Of a stretch of 64,000 bases of DNA, positions 18,158-28,991 are shown piece after piece. How positions within the stretch are numbered: the stretch's first letter is position 1; each line of letters starts with the position of its first letter. Source of the DNA: Paludisphaera borealis (GTDB lineage: Bacteria > Planctomycetota > Planctomycetia > Isosphaerales > Isosphaeraceae); assembly GCF_001956985.1 (NCBI RefSeq), contig NZ_CP019082.1, positions 3,224,001 to 3,288,000 of the forward strand. Reading direction: 5' to 3'. Under the pieces are notes generated by a model. It was not told where the DNA came from, ran no database searches, and saw nothing but the letters and a program-made list of their open reading frames with translations. A program made the translations under genes and the position numbers.

Positions 18158-19923
18158 GACGACTTGGCCCCGGCGCGCTGCTCCCGGCGGACCTGGCAAT
18201 CGGCGGCCAGGCGGTCGCGCGCCGCTTTCAACTCGGCCAGAGCCGCGTCGCCGGCGGTTTCGAGCGGGACGTTCTTGGATTCCGACTCGTGCCGCCACTT
18301 CATCTCGATCGTGCCGTCCTTGAGCCCGCGCTCGCCGACGACGATCCGCAACGGGATGCCGATCAGGTCGATGTCCTTGAACTTGAAGCCCGGGCGCTGG
18401 TCGCGGTCGTCGAGGATGACGTCGACGCCCGCCTCGGTCAGCCGCCGCTCGATCTCTTCGGCGGCGTCCATGACGGCCTTGTTGTTGACCTGAAGCGGCA
18501 CGACGGCCGCCTGGTACGGCGCCAGGTTCAGCGGCCAGACGATCCCGTTGGCGTCGTGGCAGGCTTCGACGGCCGCGGCGACGATCCGGTTCACGCCGAT
18601 GCCGTAGCATCCCATGATGAGCGGGATCTCGGTCCCCTTCTCGTCCTGGTAGTTCGCCCCCATCGCCTTCGAGTACTTGGTTCCGAGCTTGAAGACGTGG
18701 CCGATTTCGAGGCCCGCCTTGACGACCATCGCCGCGCCGCAGCGGGGACAGGGGTCCCCCTCGTCGGCGTTGCGGAGGTCGAGCGCGCGGTCGATCGGGA
18801 AGTCGCGGCCGGGAACCACGCCGGTCAGGTGGACGTCGACCTCGTTGCCGCCGACGACGATCGTCTCCATCGCCGTCACGGCGCGGTCGACGATCATCGG
18901 GATCTTGATCGCGATCGGGCCGAGGAAGCCCATCGGCGCGCCGGTGGCTTTCTGGATCGAGTCGGGATCGGCCGGGGCCAGGACGGCCGCGCCGAACGCG
19001 CGACGCACCTTGGCCTCGTTGGCTTCATGGTCGCCGCGGAGCAAGACGGCCACGGGCTTGCCGTCGGCGAGGAAGACGAGCAGCTTGCCCGACGTCGCCT
19101 CGTCGACCTTCAGGAAGGCGCAGACGTCGCGGATCGTCCGCTTGCCGGGCGTGGGCTTCGCCTCGTAGGGCGGCGAGTCGGCCCGTTGCGGGGCGGCGGC
19201 GGATTCACCGACCTCGGCCTTCTCCTGGTTCGCCGCGTAGTTGCACGACGGACACTGGATGACCTTGTCCTCGCCGGTGGAGCAGGGGACCATGAACTCG
19301 TGCGAGGCGTCGCCGCCGATCGGGCCGCTCTCGGCGTCGACGACGACGTACGGCAGGCCGCAGCGGTCGAAGGTCCGGCAGTAAGCCTCGTACATGGCGT
19401 CGTAGCTCCTACCGAGCTGGTCGACGTCGGCGTCGAAGCTGTACGCGTCCTTCATGAGGAACTCGCGGGTCCGGAGGATGCCGAACCGGGGCCGGGGCTC
19501 GTCGCGGAACTTGGTCTGGATCTGGTAGAGCGTGATCGGCAGTTGCTTGTACGACCTTACGAGGTCGCGGACCAGGTCGGTGATCACTTCCTCATGCGTC
19601 GGCCCGAGGGCCATGTGGTGGCCGCCGCTGATGGTGAGCTTCATCAGCAGGTCGCCGAAGGTCTCGAACCGGCCCGACTCCTTCCAGAGCTCGACCGGCT
19701 GAAGCGCGGGCATCAACAGTTCGACGGCGCCGGCGGCGTCCATCTCCTGACGGACGATCGCCTCGGCCTTGTGGAGCACCCGCAGCCCGAGGGGCAGGTA
19801 CGTGTAGGCGCCGGCGCCGAGCTGGCGGATCATGCCCGCCCGCAGCAAGAGAATGTGGCTGGGGGCCACGGCGTCGGCCGGTGTTTCCTTGAGCGTCGGG
19901 ATCAGGGCGCTAGACCACCGCAC
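18154..19923 (-). CDS. proS: Proline--tRNA ligase
   Basis: 589 residues, class II synthetase of the bacterial ProS type that charges tRNA-Pro in the cytoplasm. Motif 2 lies around FRDEPRPRFGILRTREFLMKD, and motif 3 is GCYGIGVNRIVAAAVE. A YbaK-like editing insertion sits at ~225-375, and the anticodon-binding domain occupies the C-terminus. The start is GTG 19923 because a GGAGG ribosome site lies 8 nt upstream; the longer in-frame start at 19953 would place that site inside the gene and adds residues unlike the family's RWSSALIPTLKE beginning. Head of a minus-strand series with the small membrane protein. Confidence 0.96.
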   Translation of the reverse strand: MRWSSALIPTLKETPADAVAPSHILLLRAGMIRQLGAGAYTYLPLGLRVLHKAEAIVRQEMDAAGAVELLMPALQPVELWKESGRFETFGDLLMKLTISGGHHMALGPTHEEVITDLVRDLVRSYKQLPITLYQIQTKFRDEPRPRFGILRTREFLMKDAYSFDADVDQLGRSYDAMYEAYCRTFDRCGLPYVVVDAESGPIGGDASHEFMVPCSTGEDKVIQCPSCNYAANQEKAEVGESAAAPQRADSPPYEAKPTPGKRTIRDVCAFLKVDEATSGKLLVFLADGKPVAVLLRGDHEANEAKVRRAFGAAVLAPADPDSIQKATGAPMGFLGPIAIKIPMIVDRAVTAMETIVVGGNEVDVHLTGVVPGRDFPIDRALDLRNADEGDPCPRCGAAMVVKAGLEIGHVFKLGTKYSKAMGANYQDEKGTEIPLIMGCYGIGVNRIVAAAVEACHDANGIVWPLNLAPYQAAVVPLQVNNKAVMDAAEEIERRLTEAGVDVILDDRDQRPGFKFKDIDLIGIPLRIVVGERGLKDGTIEMKWRHESESKNVPLETAGDAALAELKAARDRLAADCQVRREQRAGAKSS

Positions 19924-20409
19924 AGGGTCGTTCCTCCGGAAAGATCGCATCAACCTGGGACATTCGATTTTGGCAGAGGCAGTCTACCAGATCGACGCGT
20001 CCGGGGAGAGATCGGTTCGCTTGTTGGAACTCGTTGCCGGTCCGTCGGCTGGGGCGAAGGGGAGGGGCCTTCCGATCCGCCGGGCCGAGGCTCGCGATCG
20101 ACCTCCACGGCTCAATCCACACAGGTCTTGCAACCCGGTCGTTTGCGCCTCGCGGCACGTCGTTCACAACAGGAAATCGGGGTTTCGAGAGGGGTGGAAT
20201 CGCTCGAAACGGCCGGTCGGCGAAGACGACACTAAGATCAAAGGTTCGCCGGTCCCGCGGTCGCGTGCCGCGGTGTGGGACGTTGCGATCCAGTCGTTCC
20301 CTTATTTTCCGTGGTTCGCGACGGTTCAACCGAGATATGGCCGCGGGATCGCAACGGCTTTCCGATTCGTCGGAAAAAGCCGCGATTCCGGGCCGCAGGG
20401 AGGTGTTCG
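19924..20409. other. Divergent intergenic region
   Basis: 486 bp between the divergent proS and surface-protein genes. It must hold both promoters. Frames crossing it are not convincing as genes: the long one running into the surface-protein gene is interrupted by its ribosome site. No tRNA-like or T-box-like structure was evident. Confidence 0.4.
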
Positions 20410-21549
20410 GTGTTGCCAAGGGATTATCTCCGCGCGCGTCACGATCGTCGAGCCCGCCGCCGGACCGATCTGACCGCCCTGGAAGCCCTCGAAGAGCGGC
20501 AGTTGATGGCGTACAGCTCGCTCGGATTCTCGTTGTCCGATTTGCAGATCTCGGGGCAGTCGGCCCCGACCGCCAACTGGGGCGGCACGGTGACGCTCAA
20601 GATCACCGTCCAGAACACCGGCGCGAGCACGATCGTCGAGCCGCTCTCGCTGGTGCCGAGCCAGCAGATCCAGAACGGTCCCGACGGCTTGCCGGTCCCT
20701 CCTTATGAACTCCCCAGCTCGTCCGACGCGATCGGCACCCAGATCGGCGTCTACCTCGTGCCCAACGGCCGGTCGCTGAGCAGGGGGGTGAAGGTCGCCA
20801 GCATCGCCGCCCCGGCGCTGCTCCAGAACAGCCTCGATCAGTTCGAGACCGACGTCACGCTTCCTTCGCGTCCCCAGGGCTTCCCCGCCGACGGCCGCTT
20901 CACCATCCGGCTCGTGGCCAACGAGAACCGGACGGCGCTGGAATCGAACTACCGCAACAACGTGAGCCCGCCGATCTCGGTACGCATCTTCAATACGCCG
21001 GCCACGGCGGCCCTCCGGGCGATCACGCTCGACCTCCCCGCGGGCCTTCAGCCGGGCGACACCGTCGCGCCTTACATCCAGATCGCCAACGTCGGCACGG
21101 CGGCCATCCCGGCCGACACCCCTGTTGAAGTCGCCCTGGTCGCCTCGACGACGCCCGACTTCAACCTCGGCAGCTCGATCATCTCGGTCTACACCGTGCG
21201 GGGCGGAATCCTCGGCACCAACTCCACGCCGCTGCCGACCCTCGGCCACCACTTCAGGCGGTCCATCGCCGCGAACCTCAAGGGCAACATCACGACGCCG
21301 AGCAACGTCGTCACGATCCGGGGCGGAAACGCCACCCTGCCGGCGAGTCCCGACAAATACTACGTCGGCGTCGTGATCGACCCGTACAACAAGCTCAACC
21401 TGACGAACCAGCCGACCGACCGCCTCGAACTGTCTCAGCTCGTCCAGGGCGGCAGTCTCAGCGGCCTGGGTTCCAGCGGCGTCGTCAGCACGGCGAACAC
21501 CGGACTGTTCCCGAACCCTCCCGACGGCGTGCCGATCGGCATCGTCTGA
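20410..21549 (+). CDS. Exported surface protein with planctomycete LEALEER leader and CARDB-like domains
   Basis: 379 residues. A GGGAGG ribosome site at 20398-20403 points to GTG 20410 (or TTG 20413) rather than the upstream in-frame ATG at 20275. The Arg-rich start is followed by LTALEALEERQLMA, the leader motif shared by many large planctomycete exported proteins. The rest shows two to three immunoglobulin-like repeats of CARDB type: GGTVTLKITVQNTGAS, then FTIRLVANENRTALESNYRNN, then GDTVAPYIQIANVGTAAIP. Such domains serve cell-surface adhesion or display. Ends 80 bp before a strong terminator. Confidence 0.75.
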   Translation: MLPRDYLRARHDRRARRRTDLTALEALEERQLMAYSSLGFSLSDLQISGQSAPTANWGGTVTLKITVQNTGASTIVEPLSLVPSQQIQNGPDGLPVPPYELPSSSDAIGTQIGVYLVPNGRSLSRGVKVASIAAPALLQNSLDQFETDVTLPSRPQGFPADGRFTIRLVANENRTALESNYRNNVSPPISVRIFNTPATAALRAITLDLPAGLQPGDTVAPYIQIANVGTAAIPADTPVEVALVASTTPDFNLGSSIISVYTVRGGILGTNSTPLPTLGHHFRRSIAANLKGNITTPSNVVTIRGGNATLPASPDKYYVGVVIDPYNKLNLTNQPTDRLELSQLVQGGSLSGLGSSGVVSTANTGLFPNPPDGVPIGIV

Positions 21550-21628
21550 TCGACCTCCCACGGGTCGACCGCGGCGGCCAGCCAATCGCCTCCCTTGACC
21601 CCACGGAGCAGGGGCTCCTAGAATCAAC

Positions 21629-21661
21629 GCCGTGGCGGGTTTTCCCGCCACGGCTTTTTTT
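21629..21661 (+). terminator. Rho-independent terminator
   Basis: Perfect 11-bp stem GCCGTGGCGGG / CCCGCCACGGC with a TTTT loop, followed by seven T residues. It terminates the surface-protein transcript and lies 35 bp before the exonuclease start, so that gene needs its own promoter or read-through. Confidence 0.93.
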
Positions 21662-21695
21662 ATTACGTTCCACGCCTACCGAGTCGATCCATCGC

Positions 21696-22694
21696 ATGAG
21701 TCGCCGCTACGTAAACCAGTTGTCGCATGGGGACTCCGTCGACGAGGCCTTTCTGGTCGCCGACAAGCAGCTCCGGGCCAACCGCCAGGGCAATCTTTAC
21801 CTCCAGATCGAGCTGCGCGACAAGACCGGCAGCGTCGGCGCGCGGCTCTGGAACGCGACCGAAGACCTGGCGCGGTCGTTCGAGCCGGGCGACTTCCTCC
21901 GCGTCCGGGGCAAGACCCAGATCTTCCAGGGCTCGCTCCAGGTCATCCTCACGCATATCGACGTCCTAGACGCCGGCCGCGTCGAGCCCGAGGACTTCCT
22001 CCCCCAAAGCTCGCAGAACGTCTCCAAGCTCTTCGCCCGGCTCCGCGAGCTGCTGCTGGCGATGAGCAACCCCCATCTCCGCGCCCTGGTCGAGTGCTTC
22101 CTGATCGACGACGAATTCGTCGCCAAGTTCACCTCGGCCCCGGCCGGCATCAAGAACCACCACGCCTACCAGGGGGGGCTGCTCGAACACGTCGTCACCC
22201 TGCTGAACGTCGCCGACCGGATTCTCGACCTCTACCCCGAGATCGACCGCGACCTGCTGCTGACCGGGATCTTCCTCCACGACGTCGGCAAGATCGACGA
22301 ACTCTCGTACGACCGCGCCTTCGCCTACACCGACGAGGGCCAGCTCGTCGGCCACCTGGTCATGGGCGTCGAGCTGCTCCGCGAGAAGGTTCTCCGGACC
22401 GTCGAGCTGACCGGCGAGTCGTTCCCGCCCGAGCTGTTGCTGCGGCTCAAGCACATGATCGTCAGCCACCACGGCGCGTACGAGTACGGCAGTCCCAAGC
22501 TGCCGATGACGCTCGAAGCCGTCGCCTTGCACTACCTCGACAACCTCGACGCCAAGATCCACACCTTCGGCCGCGAGATCCGCGACGACCCCAGCCGCGA
22601 CTCCTCCTGGACCCCGTTCCAGCAGAGCCTCGGCCGACGTCTCTTCAAGGGAACCCCCGGCCAGGCCGCCGACGGCGACACTTCCGACTTCTGA
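21696..22694 (+). CDS. YhaM-type 3'-5' exoribonuclease (OB fold plus HD domain)
   Basis: 332 residues. Residues ~10-95 form an OB nucleic-acid-binding fold (YLQIELRDKTGSVGARLWN). The HD hydrolase domain follows with metal ligands in HAYQGGLLEHV (His165) and the HDVGK signature (His195-Asp196), plus a later HHGAYEYGSP segment. This arrangement is that of Bacillus YhaM, a Mn-dependent exonuclease acting on RNA and single-stranded DNA. RNase R follows on the same strand 234 bp downstream, grouping two 3'-5' exonucleases. Confidence 0.9.
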   Translation: MSRRYVNQLSHGDSVDEAFLVADKQLRANRQGNLYLQIELRDKTGSVGARLWNATEDLARSFEPGDFLRVRGKTQIFQGSLQVILTHIDVLDAGRVEPEDFLPQSSQNVSKLFARLRELLLAMSNPHLRALVECFLIDDEFVAKFTSAPAGIKNHHAYQGGLLEHVVTLLNVADRILDLYPEIDRDLLLTGIFLHDVGKIDELSYDRAFAYTDEGQLVGHLVMGVELLREKVLRTVELTGESFPPELLLRLKHMIVSHHGAYEYGSPKLPMTLEAVALHYLDNLDAKIHTFGREIRDDPSRDSSWTPFQQSLGRRLFKGTPGQAADGDTSDF

Positions 22695-22731
22695 TCGGCG
22701 ATGGATTATCGCATCGGCCACCGTTGTTTCA

Positions 22732-22759
22732 TTCATGACGCCGTCGACGGCGTCATGAA
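22732..22759. repeat. 28-bp perfect palindrome
   Basis: Reads identically on both strands, centred on GTCGAC, with half-site TTCATGACGCCGTC. It lies 38 bp after the exonuclease stop and ~170 bp before rnr. As RNA it would form an 11-12 bp hairpin with almost no loop and no U-run; as DNA it has the shape of a dimer-binding operator. Confidence 0.8.
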
Positions 22760-22928
22760 CATGGGGCTCCGGATCGTCCCGCAGGCGGCCGGGCGTCCCG
22801 ACGGCGTCGTGATGGTGTGAATTCCGAAGATGCCCATGTGCGACGCGCGACAATAGGCAGGCCGTCGGGGGTTTCGGTAGCATGGAACCGGAAACCTGCC
22901 TCGCCTCCCCTTCGAGGACCCTCGACTC

Positions 22929-25232
22929 ATGTCCAGCTTCGCTGATCGCGTGCTCAAACTGGTGGCCGAACCGTCGTACAAGCCTCGGACGATCAAGGCG
23001 CTCTCGCGGTGGTTCAAGATCGATCCCGACGACTACGCCGCGTTCCGGGCCGAGGTCAAGGGCCTCGTGAAGGAAGGCAAGCTGGATGTGGCCCGCGATA
23101 AGACGTTGACCCGGGTCGACACGGCCGGCACGATCATCGGCCTGTTCCGGCGGTCGTCGAAGGGGTTCGGCTTCGTCCGCCCGCACGGCGTCAACGCCAA
23201 GGCCGACCAGATCTACATCGCGCCTGAGTCGGCCGGCGACGCCTCCAGCGGCGACGAGGTGGCGGTCAAGATCCTCAAGAAGGCGCGCCGCGACGGGATG
23301 AACGACGAGGGCAAGATCGTCCAGATCGTCGCGCGGGCCACCAGCGGCTTCGTGGGGACCTACTACGAGGAAGGCGAGTCGAGCTACGTCAAGGTCGACG
23401 GCACCACGTTCCACGGCCCGATCTACGTCGGCGACCCCGGGGCCAAGGGGGCGAAGCCCGGCGACAAGGTCGCGATCGAGATCGTCCGCTACCCGACCCC
23501 GTACCAGGAAGGGGAGGGGGTCGTCTCCGAGATCCTCGGCGTGCGCGGAGCGCCCGGAGTCGACACCCTTACGGTGATCCGGGCGTTCAACATCCCCGAC
23601 GTCTTCGATGACTCGGTGCTCGACGAGGCCCGCCAGCAGGCCAAGCATTTCCACGAGGACGACGTCGCCGGCCGGCTCGACCATCGCGGCGTCTTGACCG
23701 TGACCATCGACCCGGCCACGGCCCGCGACTTCGACGACGCCATCTCGCTCGAACGCGACGAGAAGGGGTTCTGGACCCTGGGCGTCCACATCGCCGACGT
23801 CTCGCACTTCGTCGAACCGAATTCGGAACTCGACCACGTCGCGCGGAAGCGAGGCACCAGCGTCTACCTGCCCGACCGCGTCGTCCCGATGCTGCCGGAG
23901 ATCATCTCCAACAGCCTCGCCAGCCTTCAGGCCGGTCATACGCGGTACACCGTGAGCGCGTTCCTGGAGTTCAACGACGACGGCGTGCTGACCTCGAAAC
24001 GGTTCGCCCGGTCGGCGATCCGGGTCGACCACCGGTTCGCCTATGAGCAAGCGTTCGAGGTGATGAAGAACCCCGAGGGCGAACACGAAGGGGTCGCGCC
24101 CGAGGTCGTGAACATGGTCGTGAACATGCTGTCGCTGGCGATGACGCTGCGCCGCCGCCGGTTCACGCGAGGGGCGCTCGAGCTGAGCCTGCCCGAAGTC
24201 GAGATCAAGCTCGACGACCAGGGGAAGGTCGCCGGCGCCCACCTGGCAAGCCACGACGAAAGCCACCAGGTGATCGAGGAGTTCATGCTGGCGGCCAACG
24301 AGGCCGTGGCGTCTTACCTGAGCGAGCAGCACGTCGGCTTCCTCCGTCGCGTGCATCCCGATCCCGAGGAGCACAAGCTCGCCGAATTCGCCGAGTTCGT
24401 CCGCAGCCTGGGCATCCCGCTCGACCTCCCGCAGAGCCGGTTCGAGCTGCAAAAGGTGCTCGACGAGACCAAGGGGAAGCCCGAGGAATACGCGGTCCAC
24501 TACGGCCTGTTGCGCAGCCTCAAGCAGGCCGTCTACTCGCCCGAGCCCGAAACCCACTACGCTCTGGCCAGCGACGACTACTGCCACTTCACGTCTCCGA
24601 TCCGCCGCTATCCCGACCTGCAGGTCCATCGCCAACTGACCACGCTGCTGGCGGGCAAGAAGCCGCGCAGCAACATGGACGAGCTGGCGGTCCTGGCCGA
24701 GAGTTGCAACCGAACCGAGCGGCGGGCCGAGGCGGCCGAGCGCGAGCTGGTGCGTGTGAAGATGCTCATGTATATGGAATCGAAGATCGGCGAATCGTTC
24801 CACGCGATCGTGGTCGGCGTCGAGGATTTCGGCCTGTTCTGCCGACTCGTCGAGCTGCCTGTCGAGGGCCTGATCCACGTCACCAGCCTGGCCGACGACT
24901 TCTACTACCTCGAAGCCGGCACGCACACACTCGTCGGCCGACGCTCAGGAGTCCGGCATCGGCTGGGCGATCGCATCGAGATCCGCGTCGCGCACGTCGA
25001 CGTCGACCGCCGCCAACTCGATCTGGTGCTCGCCACCACGCCCCTGAGCAAGACGCGCACGCCGGCCCGCAAGCACTACTACGAGTCGACCCCCGCCTCG
25101 CGATCGCCAAAGCCGCCCCGTGCCGAGGCCGAGGCGAACGCCTCGCCGCGCCCCCGCCGGCCCGGCGTCAACAACAAGAAGAAAGCCAAGCCCAAGGGAA
25201 CCAAGAAGCCCAAGCGGCGGAGACCCTCGTAG
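22929..25232 (+). CDS. rnr: Ribonuclease R
   Basis: 767 residues, usual RNase R length. N-terminal winged-helix-like segment (residues 1-60), cold-shock domains from ~65 (GLFRRSSKGFGFVRP), the RNB catalytic domain with TIDPATARDFDDAISL (D261, D267, D269, D270 region coordinate Mg), an S1 domain near residues 625-705 (FHAIVVGVEDFGLFCRL), and a Lys/Arg/Pro-rich tail. It degrades structured RNA processively 3' to 5' and takes part in rRNA and tmRNA quality control. Confidence 0.96.
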   Translation: MSSFADRVLKLVAEPSYKPRTIKALSRWFKIDPDDYAAFRAEVKGLVKEGKLDVARDKTLTRVDTAGTIIGLFRRSSKGFGFVRPHGVNAKADQIYIAPESAGDASSGDEVAVKILKKARRDGMNDEGKIVQIVARATSGFVGTYYEEGESSYVKVDGTTFHGPIYVGDPGAKGAKPGDKVAIEIVRYPTPYQEGEGVVSEILGVRGAPGVDTLTVIRAFNIPDVFDDSVLDEARQQAKHFHEDDVAGRLDHRGVLTVTIDPATARDFDDAISLERDEKGFWTLGVHIADVSHFVEPNSELDHVARKRGTSVYLPDRVVPMLPEIISNSLASLQAGHTRYTVSAFLEFNDDGVLTSKRFARSAIRVDHRFAYEQAFEVMKNPEGEHEGVAPEVVNMVVNMLSLAMTLRRRRFTRGALELSLPEVEIKLDDQGKVAGAHLASHDESHQVIEEFMLAANEAVASYLSEQHVGFLRRVHPDPEEHKLAEFAEFVRSLGIPLDLPQSRFELQKVLDETKGKPEEYAVHYGLLRSLKQAVYSPEPETHYALASDDYCHFTSPIRRYPDLQVHRQLTTLLAGKKPRSNMDELAVLAESCNRTERRAEAAERELVRVKMLMYMESKIGESFHAIVVGVEDFGLFCRLVELPVEGLIHVTSLADDFYYLEAGTHTLVGRRSGVRHRLGDRIEIRVAHVDVDRRQLDLVLATTPLSKTRTPARKHYYESTPASRSPKPPRAEAEANASPRPRRPGVNNKKKAKPKGTKKPKRRRPS

Positions 25233-25439
25233 ACCCGCATCCCTAGCGACCTTACGCACCGAGCTTCCACACCCCTCATCCGGCGAATCTGTTCATTTGA
25301 ACAGGATCGCCGACTGAATTGATCTTCACAAAATCGGGCCCCCGACGACAATTCACGCGAGTGGAAGCCCGGGGAAAGCCGAAGGAAGATCCGAATCGGG
25401 CGACGCCGAAAACGGGTTCCGCTCGCGGGGAGGTGTATC

Positions 25440-26486
25440 TTGAGTCGATGGCGATATGTCGCGGTGGGAGCGTGCGTCGCTTCCTGCTGGATCGGGAGCG
25501 GCTCGGGATCGTCGGCCCTCGCGCAAAGCGAGAGCCGCGAACGTGACGTGAAGGTGACCGGCCCGCGCGGCCGGTCGATCGAGCGTCGCGTGGAAGTGGA
25601 ACGGGGGCCGGGCTACTCCGACCGCCAGGTCCAGATCCAGCGTCCCGGCGGAACCTATTCGCGCGAGGTTCGCGTGGCGGGGGGGCGGCCCGGACCTCCG
25701 CCGATGTACCGGCCGGGTCCGGGGTATCGCCCTGGCTATGGGTTCGGTCATCGCCCCCCGGTCATCATCGAGCGTAACGTGTTCGGCGGCGCCGGGACGT
25801 TCGCGCTCGGCATGCTCGGCGGCGCGGCGTTGACGGCGCCGTTGTGGGCGCCGCCGCTCGTGTCGCCGCCGGTGGTGGTCGCGCCAGGTCCGGCCGTGAT
25901 CGTCCAGCAGTCCGCGGTGATCTCGGCCCCGGCCCCGTCCGTCGATCCGCTCGACGGCGTCGCGCTGGCGGCGCAGCGGCTCCAGAGCCACTATCCCGGA
26001 AGCCGCCGCGAGGCCGCACAGACGCTCGGCCGGCTGGGCGACCCCCGGGGCATTCCGCCACTGGTCGACGTGCTCAAGAACGACTGGTTCAAGGACGTCC
26101 GGATCGCCGCCGCCCAGGCGCTCGGCGAGATCGGCGGCCCCGAGGCCGAAGCCGTGCTCGAACGTGCCGTCGTCTACGAGAAGAAGCAAGACGTCCGCGA
26201 CGCAGCGGCCGCCGCTCTGCACATGGCTCGGGAGCGACAGGTCACCGTCCACCCCGCGGCCCCGGCGTCCGCCGGGACGATCATCGAGTCGACCGTCGAA
26301 GAATCGCCGCGCCCCGCGACGCGCCGGCCGGTCCCGCCGCCCCCCGCGCCCGGCGTCCACCGGCCTCTCCAGTGGAAGGCCAAGACCGACGCCGCCCCGG
26401 CCCTCGACGAGCCGGCCCTTGAAGCCCCCGCTAATCGAGTCCCACCACCGCCGCCGTCGCCGGTCTCGTCCAATCCGGGATCTTGA
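25440..26486 (+). CDS. Exported HEAT-repeat protein
   Basis: 348 residues starting at TTG, placed by a GGGGAGG site 6 nt upstream. A signal peptide ends near ALAQS (residue ~30). The middle is Arg/Gly/Pro-rich with a hydrophobic stretch (FALGMLGGAALTAPLWAPPLV). Residues ~180-265 carry two to three HEAT repeats (EAAQTLGRLGDPRGIPPLVDVLKNDWFKDVRIAAAQALGEIGGPEA in order). The tail is Pro-rich. HEAT repeats mediate protein contacts; partner unknown. Ends 32 bp from the converging DUF1559 gene. Confidence 0.75.
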   Translation: MSRWRYVAVGACVASCWIGSGSGSSALAQSESRERDVKVTGPRGRSIERRVEVERGPGYSDRQVQIQRPGGTYSREVRVAGGRPGPPPMYRPGPGYRPGYGFGHRPPVIIERNVFGGAGTFALGMLGGAALTAPLWAPPLVSPPVVVAPGPAVIVQQSAVISAPAPSVDPLDGVALAAQRLQSHYPGSRREAAQTLGRLGDPRGIPPLVDVLKNDWFKDVRIAAAQALGEIGGPEAEAVLERAVVYEKKQDVRDAAAAALHMARERQVTVHPAAPASAGTIIESTVEESPRPATRRPVPPPPAPGVHRPLQWKAKTDAAPALDEPALEAPANRVPPPPPSPVSSNPGS

Positions 26487-26518
26487 TCGGCTGAGACGAA
26501 ACCGGCTGATCGACTCGC

Positions 26519-27487
26519 TCAGTAGGCGTCGGACGAGATCACCTCGCCGCCGGCGCGGGTCGCGAGCGCTTGCCACGGGGTGGGATTGATCGAGTTCTTG
26601 ATGAACCGGACCGAGCCGTCGCCGAACGCGAAATTGACGCCTCCCGGGTGTCGGCTCCAGTAGTCCTCGACGTGCGCCTCGGGGTGGTTGGGCGTCCTCG
26701 GGCCGTTTTCCATGCCGACGGGCCCGAGGATCATCGTGAACGACTCCTCGGGATCGACCGCGAACTGGTCGGCGCCCCCCTCGAACGACGAGGTCTTGAA
26801 CAGCCAGCCGCCGATCGCGCGGCCGGTCCAGGTGACGTAGCTGAGGTTGTGGCTCCGTTCGCCCACGGCGATCGTATTGCTGGTGCCGTCGGTGATCGCC
26901 GCGAAGCCGATGCGGCTGTTGCGGAAGAACATCCCGTCGCCGCGTCCCGGTGCCGCGCCGATCTCGCCCCGGCCGTACATGCCGACGTAATTGCCGCTGC
27001 CCACCGTGTACACCGTCTCGGTGTTCGCCTCGTTGCGGACCGGCACGGTTTCGAGCGTCACGTCGGACGGGCAGAGGTAGCTGCCGACCCGCAGCAACTG
27101 GGCGGTGTAGTTGGCGGGGAAGGTCATCGTCAGGTTGAAGTTGATCGCGTCGTACAACGGCCGCTGCTCGATATGCGGCAGGATCAGGCTTGCCCATCCC
27201 CAGCCCTGGCCGATGTCGTCCTCGGCGGTCCCGGCGTCGCCGCCGTCCTTCTTGTAATAGCTGGTGTAGCCGGGGGGGAAGACGTTGTGCGAATCGCTGT
27301 AATTATGTAGCCCCAGGCCGATCTGCTTGAGGTTGTTGACGCATTGCGCCCGCCGCGCGGCTTCGCGGGCGGCTTGCACGGCCGGCAACAACAGCGCGAT
27401 CAAGACCGCGATGATCGCGATCACCACCAGCAGCTCAATAAGAGTGAAGCCCGCCGTCGGCCTCGACGACGTGTTTTGATCTTTCAT
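26519..27487 (-). CDS. DUF1559 domain-containing prepilin-like protein (copy 1)
   Basis: 322 residues. ATG 27487 is preferred over an upstream in-frame TTG because GGAG lies 6 nt before it. A short basic leader ends at Gly before the class III (type IV pilin) motif [12 protein letters not shown], so prepilin peptidase should cleave it. The DUF1559 body contains the usual [18 protein letters not shown] helix and the C-terminal [13 protein letters not shown]...[12 protein letters not shown] signature. The family is greatly expanded in planctomycetes; its role (pseudopilin, secretion or surface) is unproven. The second DUF1559 gene lies 38 bp upstream on the same strand, making a likely operon. 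Confidence 0.93.
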   Translation of the reverse strand: MKDQNTSSRPTAGFTLIELLVVIAIIAVLIALLLPAVQAAREAARRAQCVNNLKQIGLGLHNYSDSHNVFPPGYTSYYKKDGGDAGTAEDDIGQGWGWASLILPHIEQRPLYDAINFNLTMTFPANYTAQLLRVGSYLCPSDVTLETVPVRNEANTETVYTVGSGNYVGMYGRGEIGAAPGRGDGMFFRNSRIGFAAITDGTSNTIAVGERSHNLSYVTWTGRAIGGWLFKTSSFEGGADQFAVDPEESFTMILGPVGMENGPRTPNHPEAHVEDYWSRHPGGVNFAFGDGSVRFIKNSINPTPWQALATRAGGEVISSDAY

Positions 27488-27525
27488 TCCTGTCTCCAAT
27501 TAGGCCGAGATCGAATCGGGAGGGA

Positions 27526-28581
<1,056 letters not shown>

Positions 28582-28991
28582 CTTGATGAGTCCTGAAACT
28601 CGTACGCTCGCCGACGACGATCGTGGGGAAATGGGACGTTGCGAAGTCGATGCGGACCCTGGGCTCGGTCCGCGGTCTTCGAAGTCGAAAACGGCCTGGG
28701 GCGATCAGCGAGGGAGCCTCGCGAACGCAAGGGATCGACGGAGAGGAGCGCGGGCGAGTCGCCGCCGAGGCGCGAACGGCCTGGGCTGGAACTCAAGAGT
28801 TCGCGGGCGGATCGCCCGACGGCGGGAAAGTCGAGCCGCTCAGTCCGTGCGAATCCGAGATCGGATCGCGTCGGGGCGGTCGCCTTCGCCATGGCGGGCG
28901 AGGTCGGCCTGGAACGCGCCGGGGGGGCGGGATCATGATGTGGCGTCGGTCGACGCCGGGATCACGCCGCGCGCAGCGCTTCCGCGCTCGT
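28582..28991. other. Intergenic region upstream of the DUF1559 pair
   Basis: 410 bp. Plus-strand frames here are Arg/Gly-rich and look like antisense or random high-GC translation. Expected to contain the promoter of the DUF1559 pair; nothing else recognised. Confidence 0.4.

Noticed and set aside
18289-20235. 648-residue plus-strand frame
   Set aside because: Antisense to proS.
21966-24926. 986-residue open frame on the minus strand
   Set aside because: Antisense to the exonuclease and RNase R genes; its His/Asp/Val/Arg-rich composition is typical of reverse reading of high-GC codons, with no family motifs.
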